From positions 1,528,001 through 1,592,000 of the forward strand of contig NZ_CP049258.1 in assembly GCF_011046735.1 (NCBI RefSeq): a stretch of 64,000 nucleotides of DNA, read 5' to 3'. Of this stretch, positions 1 through 8,978 are shown in pieces. This DNA is from Nordella sp. HKS 07 (lineage in GTDB: Bacteria; Pseudomonadota; Alphaproteobacteria; Rhizobiales; Aestuariivirgaceae). The notes beneath the pieces are model-generated. The model did no database searches. It saw nothing but the letters and a program-made list of their open reading frames with translations, and was not told the DNA's origin. A program made the position numbers and the translations under genes. Numbering within the stretch: position 1 is the stretch's first letter; every line of letters begins with the position of its first letter.

Positions 1-1783
1 CGACCACATCGCGCGACTTGGGGCCCATCACCGATAATGTGCCCCAACCTTCCGTGACATCCGCAATCGTCGCATCGAGGCCGGGCTTGATGTGGTCACT
101 GATCCAGGCGAGATCATGCGTGCGGAAGCCGGTGCCGGTGACGATGTAGAAATGATCCCCGGCAAGCCGGGCAACGGTCAGGTCGCATTCGATGCCGCCA
201 CGCGAATTAAGCATCTGCGTGTAAGTGAGCCGTCCCGGCGCCCGCGCCACGTCATTGGCGCATATCCAGGACAGCGCTTCCGCCGCATCCCTGCCCCTCA
301 TCTCATATTTGGCGAAGGATGACTGGTCGAAGACGCCGACCCGCTCGCGCACCGCTCTGTGCTCTTCGCTCACGGCACCGAACCAGTTCTGCCGCCCCAT
401 CGAATAGATATCCTTGGGCTCGGTGCCACGGGCTGCGAACCAATTGGGCCGCTCCCAGCCGAGCTTCGAGCCGAAACAGGCATTGGCGGCTTTGAGCCGC
501 TCATAGAGCGGCGAGACGATACGCGGCCGGCCGCTTTGATATTCCTCATGCGGGAAACCGATCGTGTAATGCTTGCCATAGGCTTCGAGCGTGCGCTCGT
601 TGACCCAGTCGCGGTCCTTGTGCAGGCCGGAGAAGCGTCTGATATCGACGACCCACAGATCCATCGGGGCCTCGCCCGAGGCGACCCATTGCGCCAGCAC
701 CCAGCCCGCCCCGCCGCCGCTCGCAATGCCGAAGGCGTTGAAGCCGGCGCCGACATAATAATTGGCAAGCTCGGGCGCGGCGCCCAAGATGAAATTGCCG
801 TCGGGGGTGAAGCTTTCCGGCCCGTTGATCATCTTCTTGATTCCGGTCGTCTCGAGCGCCGGCACGCGGGCCAGCGCCTGGCTCATATGCTGCTCGAAAT
901 GATCCCAGTCGTCGGCGAAGAGCTGGAACTCGAAATCGTCCGGCACATCGCCGAGCGTCCAGCTCTGCGGATCGGACTCATAGCCGCCCATCACCAGCCC
1001 GCCGACCTCTTCCTTGAAATAGGTGCGCCTATCGGGATCGCGGATCGTGGCGATGTCGGTGGCGAGGCCCTGGACCTTCTCGGTGATGATATATTGATGC
1101 TTGACCGGCTGCAGCGGCACGCTCACGCCCGCCATGGCGCCAAGCTGCCTGGCCCATTGTCCCCCGCAATTGACGACCTTCTCGCAAGCGATGCGCCCGT
1201 GATTGGTCTCCACCGCCACCACGCGGCCCTGGTCTATCTCGAAACCCTCGACTCGCACGCCTTCGAAGAGCTTGGCGCCATGCAAACGCGCGCCCTTGGC
1301 GAGCGACTGAGCGATGTCGGAGGGGCTCGCCTGCCCGTCGGTCGGAAGAAAACTGGCGCCGACGAGATCGGAGACCTCCATCAGCGGCCACATCGCCTTG
1401 ACCTCCTTCGGCGAGAGCAAATGCATCTCCATGCCGAAGCTCTGCGCCGTGGTGGCGAGCCTCTTATACTCGGTCCAGCGGTCCTCGTTGCAGGCGAGTC
1501 TGAGGCAGCCGGTCATCTTCCAGCCGGTTTCGAGCCCGGTTTCCTTGGCGAGGTTCTTGTAGAGCTCGACCGAATATTTGAGCACCTGGGTGATCGAGGC
1601 CGAGGAGCGCAATTGCCCGACGAGGCCCGCCGCATGCCAGGTCGAGCCCGCTGTGAGCTTGTTCTGCTCGAGGAGAATGACATCCGCTTTGTGGTCGCGC
1701 GCCAGATGATAAGCGGTCGAGCAGCCGATGATGCCGCCGCCGATGACGATGATCTGGGCGTGGGCCGGAAGGGAAACGGTCAT
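1..1783 (-). CDS. Dimethylglycine/sarcosine dehydrogenase-like flavoprotein, 3'-partial
   Basis: About 594 residues are visible and the reading frame runs off the left window edge. The N-terminus has a Rossmann FAD-binding motif GGGIIG (residues 15-20). A STWHAAGL segment follows, whose His matches the covalent-flavin His of dimethylglycine and sarcosine dehydrogenases. The end of the visible part has the VMGPKSRD signature of the GcvT-like folate-binding domain. Family members oxidatively demethylate methylated glycines and pass one-carbon units to tetrahydrofolate. The start ATG overlaps the upstream stop (ATGA) and is preceded by a GGAG ribosome site. It is the last visible gene of a betaine-uptake operon, which fits breakdown of an imported betaine. 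Exact substrate (dimethylglycine versus sarcosine) cannot be settled from sequence. Confidence 0.85.
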   Translation of the reverse strand, partial: MTVSLPAHAQIIVIGGGIIGCSTAYHLARDHKADVILLEQNKLTAGSTWHAAGLVGQLRSSASITQVLKYSVELYKNLAKETGLETGWKMTGCLRLACNEDRWTEYKRLATTAQSFGMEMHLLSPKEVKAMWPLMEVSDLVGASFLPTDGQASPSDIAQSLAKGARLHGAKLFEGVRVEGFEIDQGRVVAVETNHGRIACEKVVNCGGQWARQLGAMAGVSVPLQPVKHQYIITEKVQGLATDIATIRDPDRRTYFKEEVGGLVMGGYESDPQSWTLGDVPDDFEFQLFADDWDHFEQHMSQALARVPALETTGIKKMINGPESFTPDGNFILGAAPELANYYVGAGFNAFGIASGGGAGWVLAQWVASGEAPMDLWVVDIRRFSGLHKDRDWVNERTLEAYGKHYTIGFPHEEYQSGRPRIVSPLYERLKAANACFGSKLGWERPNWFAARGTEPKDIYSMGRQNWFGAVSEEHRAVRERVGVFDQSSFAKYEMRGRDAAEALSWICANDVARAPGRLTYTQMLNSRGGIECDLTVARLAGDHFYIVTGTGFRTHDLAWISDHIKPGLDATIADVTEGWGTLSVMGPKSRDVV

Positions 1784-2667
1784 GTTGCTCCATATCGGTC
1801 TTGGAAGGTCCTGAGTGCCCGCTCATAGCGACCGAGATATTCATCGGCATGCGCCGCATAGTCGACGCCCGGCGCATTGAGATGCAGCTCGGAGACCATG
1901 CCCCACATCGCCTCGCGCAAGGCGGAGGCCGTCTTCATCGCATCGAAGGCGCGCAAGGTGGTCTCCGCCGGCGTGCGGTCGAAATAGATCTCGAGCAGCT
2001 GGCGCTCTTCGACCTCGCTCAGCGAGTTGTTGGCGGAGATATTGGCAAGGTCGAACATCGCAGTGCCGAAGCCGCCATATTCCCAGTCGATCAGCCACAG
2101 CCTTTCGCCGTCATCCATGAAATTGCCGGGCAAGAGGTCGTGATGGCCGAAGACGACGGGAAGCGGAACTTGCGCGTCTTCGAGCGTACCAACCGCGGCC
2201 AGCCAACGCGGCACGTCGTTCCTGCGCCGATGGAAGCCGTCCGCCAGCGTGTGGCCGTAGTCGCGCAGCACATGGAACACCCAGAAGATCGAGGCCGGCC
2301 CGGTAACGAGCCGCTTCATGTCGCGGTGGCATTTGCGCACGATATCGACGCAGCGCTCGAGGTTTCTGCGCACATCCGCTTCCGCGTACGTATGGGCCTC
2401 GATGAAACGCACCACCATCAGCCCGGGCTCGGCATGGACGACTTCCGGCGACAGTCCCGCTTCATAGGCGGCAAGGCTGGCGCGCAACTCCCGGTCGCGG
2501 AATACATGGTGGCAGGGAAAATCCTCGCCGACCCTGGCGACATATTTGCCGGTGTCGTCAGTAGCGATGAAGCTCGCATTGCTCAAGCCGCCCTTGAGAG
2601 GCTCGAGTGCGACCGCTCCCCGCCAGCAGGAAAGCTCCCGCACCCGTTGTTCGGCCGTGGCGCTCAT
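1780..2667 (-). CDS. Choline kinase-like / aminoglycoside-phosphotransferase-fold protein
   Basis: A 295-residue soluble protein of the APH/choline-kinase fold. The catalytic loop is HHDLLPGN (H175, D177, N182) and the metal-binding aspartate is in IDWEYGG (D194), so the active site is intact. A glycine-rich nucleotide loop (KGGLSN) lies near residue 26. It is joined to both neighbours by 4-base ATGA overlaps, between a betaine-type permease and a dimethylglycine-dehydrogenase-like gene. A quaternary-amine alcohol such as choline is therefore a reasonable substrate guess; that is inference from context. Other small-molecule kinases share the same fold. Confidence 0.8.
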   Translation of the reverse strand: MSATAEQRVRELSCWRGAVALEPLKGGLSNASFIATDDTGKYVARVGEDFPCHHVFRDRELRASLAAYEAGLSPEVVHAEPGLMVVRFIEAHTYAEADVRRNLERCVDIVRKCHRDMKRLVTGPASIFWVFHVLRDYGHTLADGFHRRRNDVPRWLAAVGTLEDAQVPLPVVFGHHDLLPGNFMDDGERLWLIDWEYGGFGTAMFDLANISANNSLSEVEERQLLEIYFDRTPAETTLRAFDAMKTASALREAMWGMVSELHLNAPGVDYAAHADEYLGRYERALRTFQDRYGAT

Positions 2668-4643
2668 GCGAGACCGCGCTCGGCCTTCATGCGATTGACC
2701 CAGGCGGTGATCAGCCTGTCGGCGACGATGCCGATGAAGGCGATGGCGAGTCCCGCCACGAGGCCTTTGCCGGCATCGGCCTTGGAGAGCGCCTTGAACA
2801 CTTCCTGCCCGAGATCGCGCGTGCCGATCATGGCGCAGATGACGATCATGCTGAGCGACAGGAGAATGGTCTGGTTGAGGCCGAGCATGATCTCCGGCAT
2901 CGCCACCGGCAATTGCACGCGCCAGAAGAGCTGCCGCCTTGTGCAGCCCGCCGCCGTGCCCGCCTCGATCAGCTCATGCGGCACCTGCCTGATCCCGTGA
3001 TTGGTATAGCGGATCGCCGGTACGATGGCGAAGGCGACGGTGGCGATCAGCGCCGTCACATCGCCGATACGGAACAGCATCACCACCGGGATGATGAAGC
3101 AAAAGGACGGGATGGTCTGCAGCGTATCGATGAAGGGGGTGACGATCTTCTCCACCCGGTCGGAGCGCGAGGCGAGGACGCCGATCGGGATGCCGAGAAG
3201 TGCCGCGATCAGAGCCGCGACGCCGCACAGATAGAGCGTCGCCATCGTCTGGACCCACAAGCCCGTCGCGGCGCAGAAGGTGGTGAGCAGCGCCACGATC
3301 GCCGCCAGCCACAGGCCGCCGAGCCGCCAGCCGGCGAAGGCGAGCAGAAGCGCCACGCCGAGCCAGGGCAGGCCTTCGAAGAACGCGCGCAGAGGATTGA
3401 GCACATAGAGCAGGAAGGTGACGCGCACCGCCTCGATCACGTTGAAATAGTTGACCGTGACCCAGTCGACCGCCACCTTCCAGGCGGGAGCCGTGGTGAA
3501 GGTGATCTCGTTCGGTACCTTGGCGAAGGCCGGCAGAACGAGGCTGGCAAGCGTCGTCGCGGCGAGGATGGCCAGGATGGCGATAAGGCTCGCGTGACGC
3601 TGATGCCAGGGCTTGGCGACCGCCTCCTGCTCCGGCGGTTGCTGAGCCGCCGCCTGGCTTACGCGGTCGAGCACGATGGCGAGGACGACGATGGCGAGGC
3701 CCGCTTCCATCGCCTGGCCGACTTTCAAGGCCCTGAGTGCCAGCAGCACGTCATAGCCAAGGCCGCCGGCGCCGATCATCGAGGAGATGATGACCATGTT
3801 GAGCGCCAGCATGATCACCTGGTTGACACCCAGCATGAGCGACGGCTTGGCGCTCGGCACCAGCACGCGCCACAGCTTCTGTCGCCTGGTACAGCCCGCC
3901 ATATCTGCGAAATCCTTGACATCCTGCGGTACCTTCGAGAGGCCGAGCACGGTCGCCCGCACCATCGGCGGCGTGGCGAAGAGACCGGTGGCGAGGAGCG
4001 CCGAGACCGGACTGTTGCCGAACAGGAGCAGCATCGGAATCAGATAGGCGAAGGTCGGGATCGTCTGCAGGAGATCGAGCGCCGGCATGATCAGGATGCG
4101 GTTCACACGCGGATTGAGATAGCCCCAGATGCCGACGAGGAGGCCGGTAGCCACGCAGATCGGCACGCAGACCAGGATCAGAGCCAGGGTCAACATGGCG
4201 CTGTCCCATTGCCGGAACAGCGCGATGGCGAGGAAGGAGAGGCCGCTGAGCAGCGCCAGCTTCAGGCCGCCGAAACGATAGCCGATGAGCGCCGCGACGG
4301 CGCAGATGCCGATCCATGAGAAGCGCGGCAGCGTCACGAAGCCTTCAGTGAGGTTGATCCGGTAGCCCTTGGCGAGGAAGCCGATGGCGAGTTGCAGCGG
4401 GATGTTGATGAGATCGGCGAGGCCGCGCGTCGCCCAGGTGAAGGTCGCCTTCACCCACAGCATGATCGCGCTGATCCAGTCGGCGAACGGGATGATCGCG
4501 GAGGCCGGATAGTCCCAGGCGCCCGGCACGATCCAGGAGATGGCGAGAGCGGCCGCCACGACACCGATGACGAGTGCTGTCTGGCGCCAGCCCGGAAGCG
4601 CATCAAGTCGCGAGTCACGGTGGGTGAGCGCGACATCGGTCAT
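2664..4643 (-). CDS. Double-domain glycine betaine/proline-type ABC permease (ProW-like fusion)
   Basis: A 659-residue inner-membrane protein built from two homologous permease halves, roughly residues 20-330 and 350-650. Each half ends with the EAA-type cytoplasmic loop that docks the ATPase: AGCTRRQKLWRVLVPSAKP in the first half, and AGCTRRQLFWRVQLP followed by AMPEIMLG in the second. Typical ProW/OpuAB permeases are 280-350 residues and form homodimers, so this gene encodes both halves in one chain. It overlaps the ATPase gene upstream and the kinase-like gene downstream by ATGA. Role: transmembrane channel of a betaine/proline-type importer. Confidence 0.9.
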   Translation of the reverse strand: MTDVALTHRDSRLDALPGWRQTALVIGVVAAALAISWIVPGAWDYPASAIIPFADWISAIMLWVKATFTWATRGLADLINIPLQLAIGFLAKGYRINLTEGFVTLPRFSWIGICAVAALIGYRFGGLKLALLSGLSFLAIALFRQWDSAMLTLALILVCVPICVATGLLVGIWGYLNPRVNRILIMPALDLLQTIPTFAYLIPMLLLFGNSPVSALLATGLFATPPMVRATVLGLSKVPQDVKDFADMAGCTRRQKLWRVLVPSAKPSLMLGVNQVIMLALNMVIISSMIGAGGLGYDVLLALRALKVGQAMEAGLAIVVLAIVLDRVSQAAAQQPPEQEAVAKPWHQRHASLIAILAILAATTLASLVLPAFAKVPNEITFTTAPAWKVAVDWVTVNYFNVIEAVRVTFLLYVLNPLRAFFEGLPWLGVALLLAFAGWRLGGLWLAAIVALLTTFCAATGLWVQTMATLYLCGVAALIAALLGIPIGVLASRSDRVEKIVTPFIDTLQTIPSFCFIIPVVMLFRIGDVTALIATVAFAIVPAIRYTNHGIRQVPHELIEAGTAAGCTRRQLFWRVQLPVAMPEIMLGLNQTILLSLSMIVICAMIGTRDLGQEVFKALSKADAGKGLVAGLAIAFIGIVADRLITAWVNRMKAERGLA

Positions 4644-5689
4644 GGCCGCACCTGCTTCGCATTCCGCCCGGCGAGCAGATCGATGACCGCCTGCGGGGTG
4701 ATCTCGCCCAGGAGCTTGCCATTTCCGTCGGTGACGGCGAAGGGCAGTTTCGCGCCGACGATGTCGGCGGCGAAGGTCTCCACCTTGGCCTTGGCGTTGA
4801 CCTTGCCGGCATGCTGGCCGTTCGCATTGCCGGCATGCATCAGGCTCTGCGCCGACATCACCTTGGCGCGATTCACGTCGCGGGTGAATTCCGCCACGTA
4901 GTCGGACGCCGGATTGAGCACCAATTCCTCCGGCGCGCCGATCTGGATGATCTCGCCGTCCTTCATGATGGCGATGCGGTCGGCGAGCTTGATCGCCTCG
5001 TCGAAATCATGGGTGATGAAGACGATCGTTTTCTTCAGAACATTCTGCAGCCGCATGAGTTCCGACTGCATTTCGCGCCGGATCAAGGGGTCGAGCGCGG
5101 AGAAGGGCTCGTCGAGGAACCAGATTTCGGGCTCCACCGCGAGCGAGCGGGCGATGCCGACGCGCTGCTGCTGGCCGCCCGACAATTCACGCGGATAATG
5201 ATGCTCGCGCCCTTTCAAGCCGACCAGATCGATCATCGCCTGGGCGCGCTTCTTCTGCTCGGGTCTAGGCACGCTTTGGACCGACAGCGGAAAGCCGACA
5301 TTCTCGAGCACGGTCAGATGCGGCAGGAGCGCGAAATGCTGGAACACCATGCCCATCTTGTGGCGGCGGATCTCGATCAGCTCGGCCTCGCTTGCTTTGA
5401 GGAGATCGCGTCCGTCGAAATTAACTTCGCCATAGGTCGGTTCGATGAGCCGCGACAGGCAGCGCAGCAGCGTTGACTTGCCCGAGCCCGACAGCCCCAT
5501 GACGATGAAGATCTCGCCTTCATGCACATCGATGCTGGCTTGACGCACCGCACCGATGAGCCGGGCTTCGGCAAGCGCCTGCGCCGAGGTTGCCCCCCGA
5601 TTACGGCGCATGAAGTCCTCGGCGCCCGCACCGAAGACCTTCCATAGATTGCGGCAAGAAAGCTTCACCGGCCGCTTCGCATCGGTCAT
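4640..5689 (-). CDS. Glycine betaine/proline-type ABC transporter ATP-binding protein (ProV-like)
   Basis: A 349-residue ATPase with Walker A GLSGSGKST, signature [15 protein letters not shown] and Walker B IWFLDEPFSALD. A C-terminal tail of about 110 residues contains one CBS-like segment (FAVTDGNGKLLGEITPQAVI), as in ProV/OpuAA, where CBS domains sense osmotic state. The frame stays open upstream to 5830, but that extension is translated hairpin-repeat DNA, so the ATG at 5689 is chosen. It energises the double permease just downstream, with which it overlaps by ATGA. Confidence 0.9.
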   Translation of the reverse strand: MTDAKRPVKLSCRNLWKVFGAGAEDFMRRNRGATSAQALAEARLIGAVRQASIDVHEGEIFIVMGLSGSGKSTLLRCLSRLIEPTYGEVNFDGRDLLKASEAELIEIRRHKMGMVFQHFALLPHLTVLENVGFPLSVQSVPRPEQKKRAQAMIDLVGLKGREHHYPRELSGGQQQRVGIARSLAVEPEIWFLDEPFSALDPLIRREMQSELMRLQNVLKKTIVFITHDFDEAIKLADRIAIMKDGEIIQIGAPEELVLNPASDYVAEFTRDVNRAKVMSAQSLMHAGNANGQHAGKVNAKAKVETFAADIVGAKLPFAVTDGNGKLLGEITPQAVIDLLAGRNAKQVRP

Positions 5690-5751
5690 TGAAGGTCGTT
5701 CCGTATAATTGATCGTCAACGCGCCAGCCGTGCCGCCGCCTCCCCCTGATT

Positions 5752-5774
5752 CCCCTCCCCCTTGCGGGGAGGGG
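5752..5774. repeat. GC-rich palindromic repeat
   Basis: A perfect 9-base stem CCCCTCCCC / GGGGAGGGG with a 5-base loop lies between the binding-protein and ATPase genes of the betaine operon. A close relative sits at 35426-35448. Placement inside an operon suggests possible transcript processing or 3'-end stabilisation of the upstream binding-protein message; that role is inferred. Confidence 0.7.
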
Positions 5775-5808
5775 TTAGGGTGGGGGTTGGGCGGCGACAG
5801 ACCGGAGC

Positions 5809-6774
5809 CTATTGCGCCCAGGCCTTCCACTTCGCCTCATTGGCGGCGATCCACGAGGCCGCGACCTCATCAAGCGACTTGCCATCGAGGTCGACCTCGC
5901 CGGAGAGCTTGTTCAGCTCCGCCGTGTCGATCTGATAGGCCTTGGCGACCTTGTAGGCGATCGGCCACTTATCCTTCATGCCGGCCCAGGAATATTTCCA
6001 GATCTCGCCATGCGGCTTGCCGCAATCATAGGCCTTGTCCGGATTGATGCCGGCCTTCGGGTCGGTGTAGCATTCCGGCGTATATTCCGGGAACGCCACC
6101 CACTCGCCCTCATATTTCGCGGGCGCCCAATGCGGTGAATAGATCCACAGCATGATCGGCGCCTTGCGCTGATAGGCGGAATCCAACTCGGCGAACATCG
6201 CCGCGTCGGTGCCGGCATGAACGACGGTGAAGGGCAGATCAAGCGCGACGACACGCTCGTCGTCGAAGCCTTCCCAGGTCACCGGTCCGCCGAGATAGCG
6301 GCCCTTGGGCGCCGTTTCCGGTGTCGAGAAGGCTTCCGCGCATTTCGGATCCTTCAGCGCTTCCCAATTGGGGAGCCCCGGGCATTTCTCCTTCATGTAA
6401 ATCGGATACCACCATTCTTCTTTGGCCTTCGGCCCGAGCGTGCCGAGCCTCTCGGTCTGGCCCGTGGCGTCGGAGGCCTTCATCGCCTCGCCCGCCGTCG
6501 TGTCCCAGAATTCGACGCCGACCGTCAGGTCGCCATTGGTGAGACCGGTAGTGAGACTCGAAAGATAGTCCGCCGTCGGATATTCGACCGTGTAGCCGAG
6601 CTTTTCGAGAATGCCGCCAAGGATCTTGGCGTTGAGATTGACGCTGGTCCAGTCGAACAGCGCGATCTTGATCGGATCGTTCGACTCGACCGCCTGGGAC
6701 GTCATCGGCGTCAACGCCGTCGCCGCCAGAACGGCAAGGCCAAGCACGGCACGTCTTACGCGCAATATGCTCAT
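5809..6774 (-). CDS. Glycine betaine/proline-type periplasmic binding protein (ProX/OpuAC family)
   Basis: A 321-residue secreted protein with a signal peptide ending near SQA (residue 28). The mature start ESNDPIKIALFDWTSVNLNAK and the later segment GDLTVGVEFWDTT are typical of OpuAC-type binding proteins, whose aromatic residues cage quaternary amines. It is the promoter-proximal gene of the minus-strand operon, followed by the ATPase, permease, kinase-like and dehydrogenase genes. Likely ligand is a betaine-type compound; ligand identity is inferred from family and context. Confidence 0.9.
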   Translation of the reverse strand: MSILRVRRAVLGLAVLAATALTPMTSQAVESNDPIKIALFDWTSVNLNAKILGGILEKLGYTVEYPTADYLSSLTTGLTNGDLTVGVEFWDTTAGEAMKASDATGQTERLGTLGPKAKEEWWYPIYMKEKCPGLPNWEALKDPKCAEAFSTPETAPKGRYLGGPVTWEGFDDERVVALDLPFTVVHAGTDAAMFAELDSAYQRKAPIMLWIYSPHWAPAKYEGEWVAFPEYTPECYTDPKAGINPDKAYDCGKPHGEIWKYSWAGMKDKWPIAYKVAKAYQIDTAELNKLSGEVDLDGKSLDEVAASWIAANEAKWKAWAQ

Positions 6775-7076
6775 GGATGTGAATCCTCTTCCTGGCTCCC
6801 ACAGAGCCTTCCCGAACGGACATTCCGATCGGGTTAAGGCTCGATCGTCTTAGTCCGGAGCGCTTCGCTTATCGCGCAGGTCGACCGACCTTTGCGGGAA
6901 GCGCTCTGGCGGACTTGATGTTTTGGTTTGGTCCGCAGCCGCGAATGTCACGGCACAAGCGCATTTGTGTCAATCCCAAACAGAGATTTTCGTGGCATTT
7001 TGTGGATTTGAGAGATTTATGTTGCCGATATTGACCGTTCCGTGATCAGATTGACGAAAATCGGTCAGTTGAGCTC
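6775..7076. promoter_or_regulatory. Divergent intergenic region with palindromic repeat
   Basis: 302 bases separate the divergently transcribed betaine operon and the DeoR-type regulator. No coding frame is convincing. A hairpin with arms AGCGCTTC (6859-6866) and GAAGCGCT (6898-6905) belongs to the dispersed repeat family also seen near 30830. The DeoR-proximal part is AT-richer and would hold both promoters. A TGACCG / CGGTCA inverted pair lies within the last 40 bases before the regulator start and could be an operator; this is a guess. Confidence 0.45.
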
Positions 7077-7844
7077 ATGAACCGTCTGTCCCGCCGCCAT
7101 GCCGAGATTCGCCAGATGTTGCATGACCACATGTCGGCCTCGGTCAGCGACCTCGCGGAATGGTTGGGCGTCTCGGCCGAGACCATCCGCCGCGACCTGA
7201 GACTGATGGCCGAGCGCGGCGAGGTACTGAAGATGCACGGCGCCGCCGCCTTGCCCCATGCGGTGGGCGAAGCCCCCTTCGAGCGGCGCATGCGCGAGAA
7301 CGCGCTCGGCAAGCGGGCGATCGCGCGCCGCGCCGCTCTCGCCATCGCCGACGGCGACAGCATCATGCTCGATACGGGCACCACGACCAGTTATCTCGCG
7401 CGCGAGCTCGTGCAGAAGCGAGGGCTCACTGTCGTCACCAACTCCTCCGACATCGCCCTCACGCTCTCCACCGTCAACGGCAACAAAGTGCATTTGGCGG
7501 GCGGCGAATTGCAGGGCGACAATGGCGCCGCCTTCGGCAACTCCGCCATCGCCTTCGTGCAGCGCTTCAATGTCCGCCATGCCATCATCACCGCGGGCGC
7601 GCTCGATTCCAGGACCGGCGTCAACGACTACATTCTCGCCGAGGCCGAATTCGCCGCGACCGTTCTCGCGCGCGGCGAGCGCCGGGTCGTCGTCACCGAT
7701 CACAGCAAGTTCGGCAAGAGCGCTCTTGTCAATGTCTGCGGCTTCGCGGCGCTCGACTGCCTGGTGACCGACGCGAAGCCGCCGGCCGATCTCGCCCGCG
7801 CGCTCGCTGCGGCCAATGTCATGGTCGAGGTCGCCTCCCCTTGA
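7077..7844 (+). CDS. DeoR-family transcriptional regulator
   Basis: A 255-residue repressor-type protein. Residues about 7-57 form the DeoR winged helix-turn-helix, with the family signature VSAETIRRDLRLMAERGEV. The C-terminal sugar-isomerase-like sensor domain has LDTGTTTSYLA and the usual VVTDHSKFGKSA near the end. DeoR proteins usually bind phosphorylated metabolites. Its divergent position to the betaine operon makes that operon its likely target. A kinase-like gene in the same operon could supply a phosphorylated effector (inference). Confidence 0.9.
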   Translation: MNRLSRRHAEIRQMLHDHMSASVSDLAEWLGVSAETIRRDLRLMAERGEVLKMHGAAALPHAVGEAPFERRMRENALGKRAIARRAALAIADGDSIMLDTGTTTSYLARELVQKRGLTVVTNSSDIALTLSTVNGNKVHLAGGELQGDNGAAFGNSAIAFVQRFNVRHAIITAGALDSRTGVNDYILAEAEFAATVLARGERRVVVTDHSKFGKSALVNVCGFAALDCLVTDAKPPADLARALAAANVMVEVASP

Positions 7845-7902
7845 TGAGACGCCCTTTCGACTCTACAGAAATGGCGCGCAACGAAGGAAACGGGGCACGC
7901 CC

Positions 7903-8931
7903 ATGAAAGTCGTCTATTCCGAGGATCACCGTCTGCATTTCCCGCAAGGCGAGCTCTATGGCGGCGAGTTCGTGACGCCTTTCGAGCGGCCCTCGCGTGT
8001 CGAATATATCCTGCGCGAATTGAAGCGCCGTAAGATGGACGACCTCATGGCGCCGGCCAAACTCGACATGAAGCCGGTGGCCAAGGTGCATGACAAAGGC
8101 TTTCTCGAGTTTCTCGCCAGCGCCTGGCGCGAATGGACGGAAGCCGGCTTCCGCGGCGAGATCATCCCGACCGGCTTCGCCGCGCGGGGAATGCGACAGA
8201 AGAAGCCCAATCATATCGACGGCAAGGTCGGCTATTACATCCTCTCGATGGAGACCTGCATCACCGCCGGTACCTGGGAGGCGGCCGTATCCTCCGCCGC
8301 CGTCGCCCAAACGGCGCAGAAGCTTGTCGCCGGCGGCGCCCGTTCCGCATTCGCTCTATGCCGTCCGCCCGGCCATCATGCCCATCATGACATGTATGGC
8401 GGCTACTGCTTCCTCAACAATGCGGCGATCGCCGCGCAGGGTTTTCGCGACCAGGGTGCTACGCGCGTCGCCATTCTCGATGTCGACTTCCATCACGGCA
8501 ATGGCACGCAGGACATTTTCTATGCGCGGGACGACGTCCTCTTCTGCTCGCTGCATGGCCAGCCGGAAGACGCATTCCCCTATTTCCTCGGCTACAAGGA
8601 TGAAAAGGGCACGGGCAAAGGTGAAGGGTTCAACATCAACTATCCAATGCCGCCGGGGGCAAAGTACGATGTGTGGGGCAAGGCGCTGAGCGCCGCGCTC
8701 GGCCAGATCAAGCGCTACAAGCCCGATGCTCTCGTCGTCTCATTGGGCGTCGACACCTTCAAGGACGACCCGATCAGCTTCTTTAAGCTCACTTCCGACG
8801 ACTTCCGCACCTATGGCGCGGCGATCGCCAAGGCCAGGCTGCCGACCCTGTTCGTCATGGAAGGCGGCTATGCGGTGGAGGCCATCGGCATCAACACGGT
8901 GAATGTTCTGGATGGCTTCTTGAACGGATGA
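7903..8931 (+). CDS. Histone-deacetylase-family protein (acetylpolyamine amidohydrolase-like)
   Basis: A 342-residue zinc hydrolase of the arginase/deacetylase fold. Landmarks are RPPGHHAHHDMYGGYCFLNN (about residue 155), the metal motif DVDFHHGNGT (about 193), and EGGY near the C-terminus. Bacterial relatives remove acetyl groups from acetylpolyamines or other acylated amines. The ATG at 7903 is chosen over the upstream in-frame codon because MKVVYSEDH is the usual family start. It follows the deoR-like gene by 58 bases on the same strand and may be cotranscribed. Confidence 0.85.
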   Translation: MKVVYSEDHRLHFPQGELYGGEFVTPFERPSRVEYILRELKRRKMDDLMAPAKLDMKPVAKVHDKGFLEFLASAWREWTEAGFRGEIIPTGFAARGMRQKKPNHIDGKVGYYILSMETCITAGTWEAAVSSAAVAQTAQKLVAGGARSAFALCRPPGHHAHHDMYGGYCFLNNAAIAAQGFRDQGATRVAILDVDFHHGNGTQDIFYARDDVLFCSLHGQPEDAFPYFLGYKDEKGTGKGEGFNINYPMPPGAKYDVWGKALSAALGQIKRYKPDALVVSLGVDTFKDDPISFFKLTSDDFRTYGAAIAKARLPTLFVMEGGYAVEAIGINTVNVLDGFLNG

Positions 8932-8978
8932 GGCGTCACCACCTTCCAGCTTCGCCCTTGGAAACCGCTCCCGACTGA

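Noticed and set aside
359-1828. 489-residue plus-strand frame
   Set aside because: It is antisense to the dehydrogenase gene, whose minus-strand translation shows clear FAD and folate motifs; the plus-strand product has no recognisable pattern.
2607-4319. 570-residue plus-strand frame
   Set aside because: Antisense to the permease; charge-rich, low-complexity translation typical of GC-rich shadows.
4811-5476. 221-residue plus-strand frame inside the ATPase gene
   Set aside because: Antisense shadow; Walker and signature motifs are all on the minus strand.
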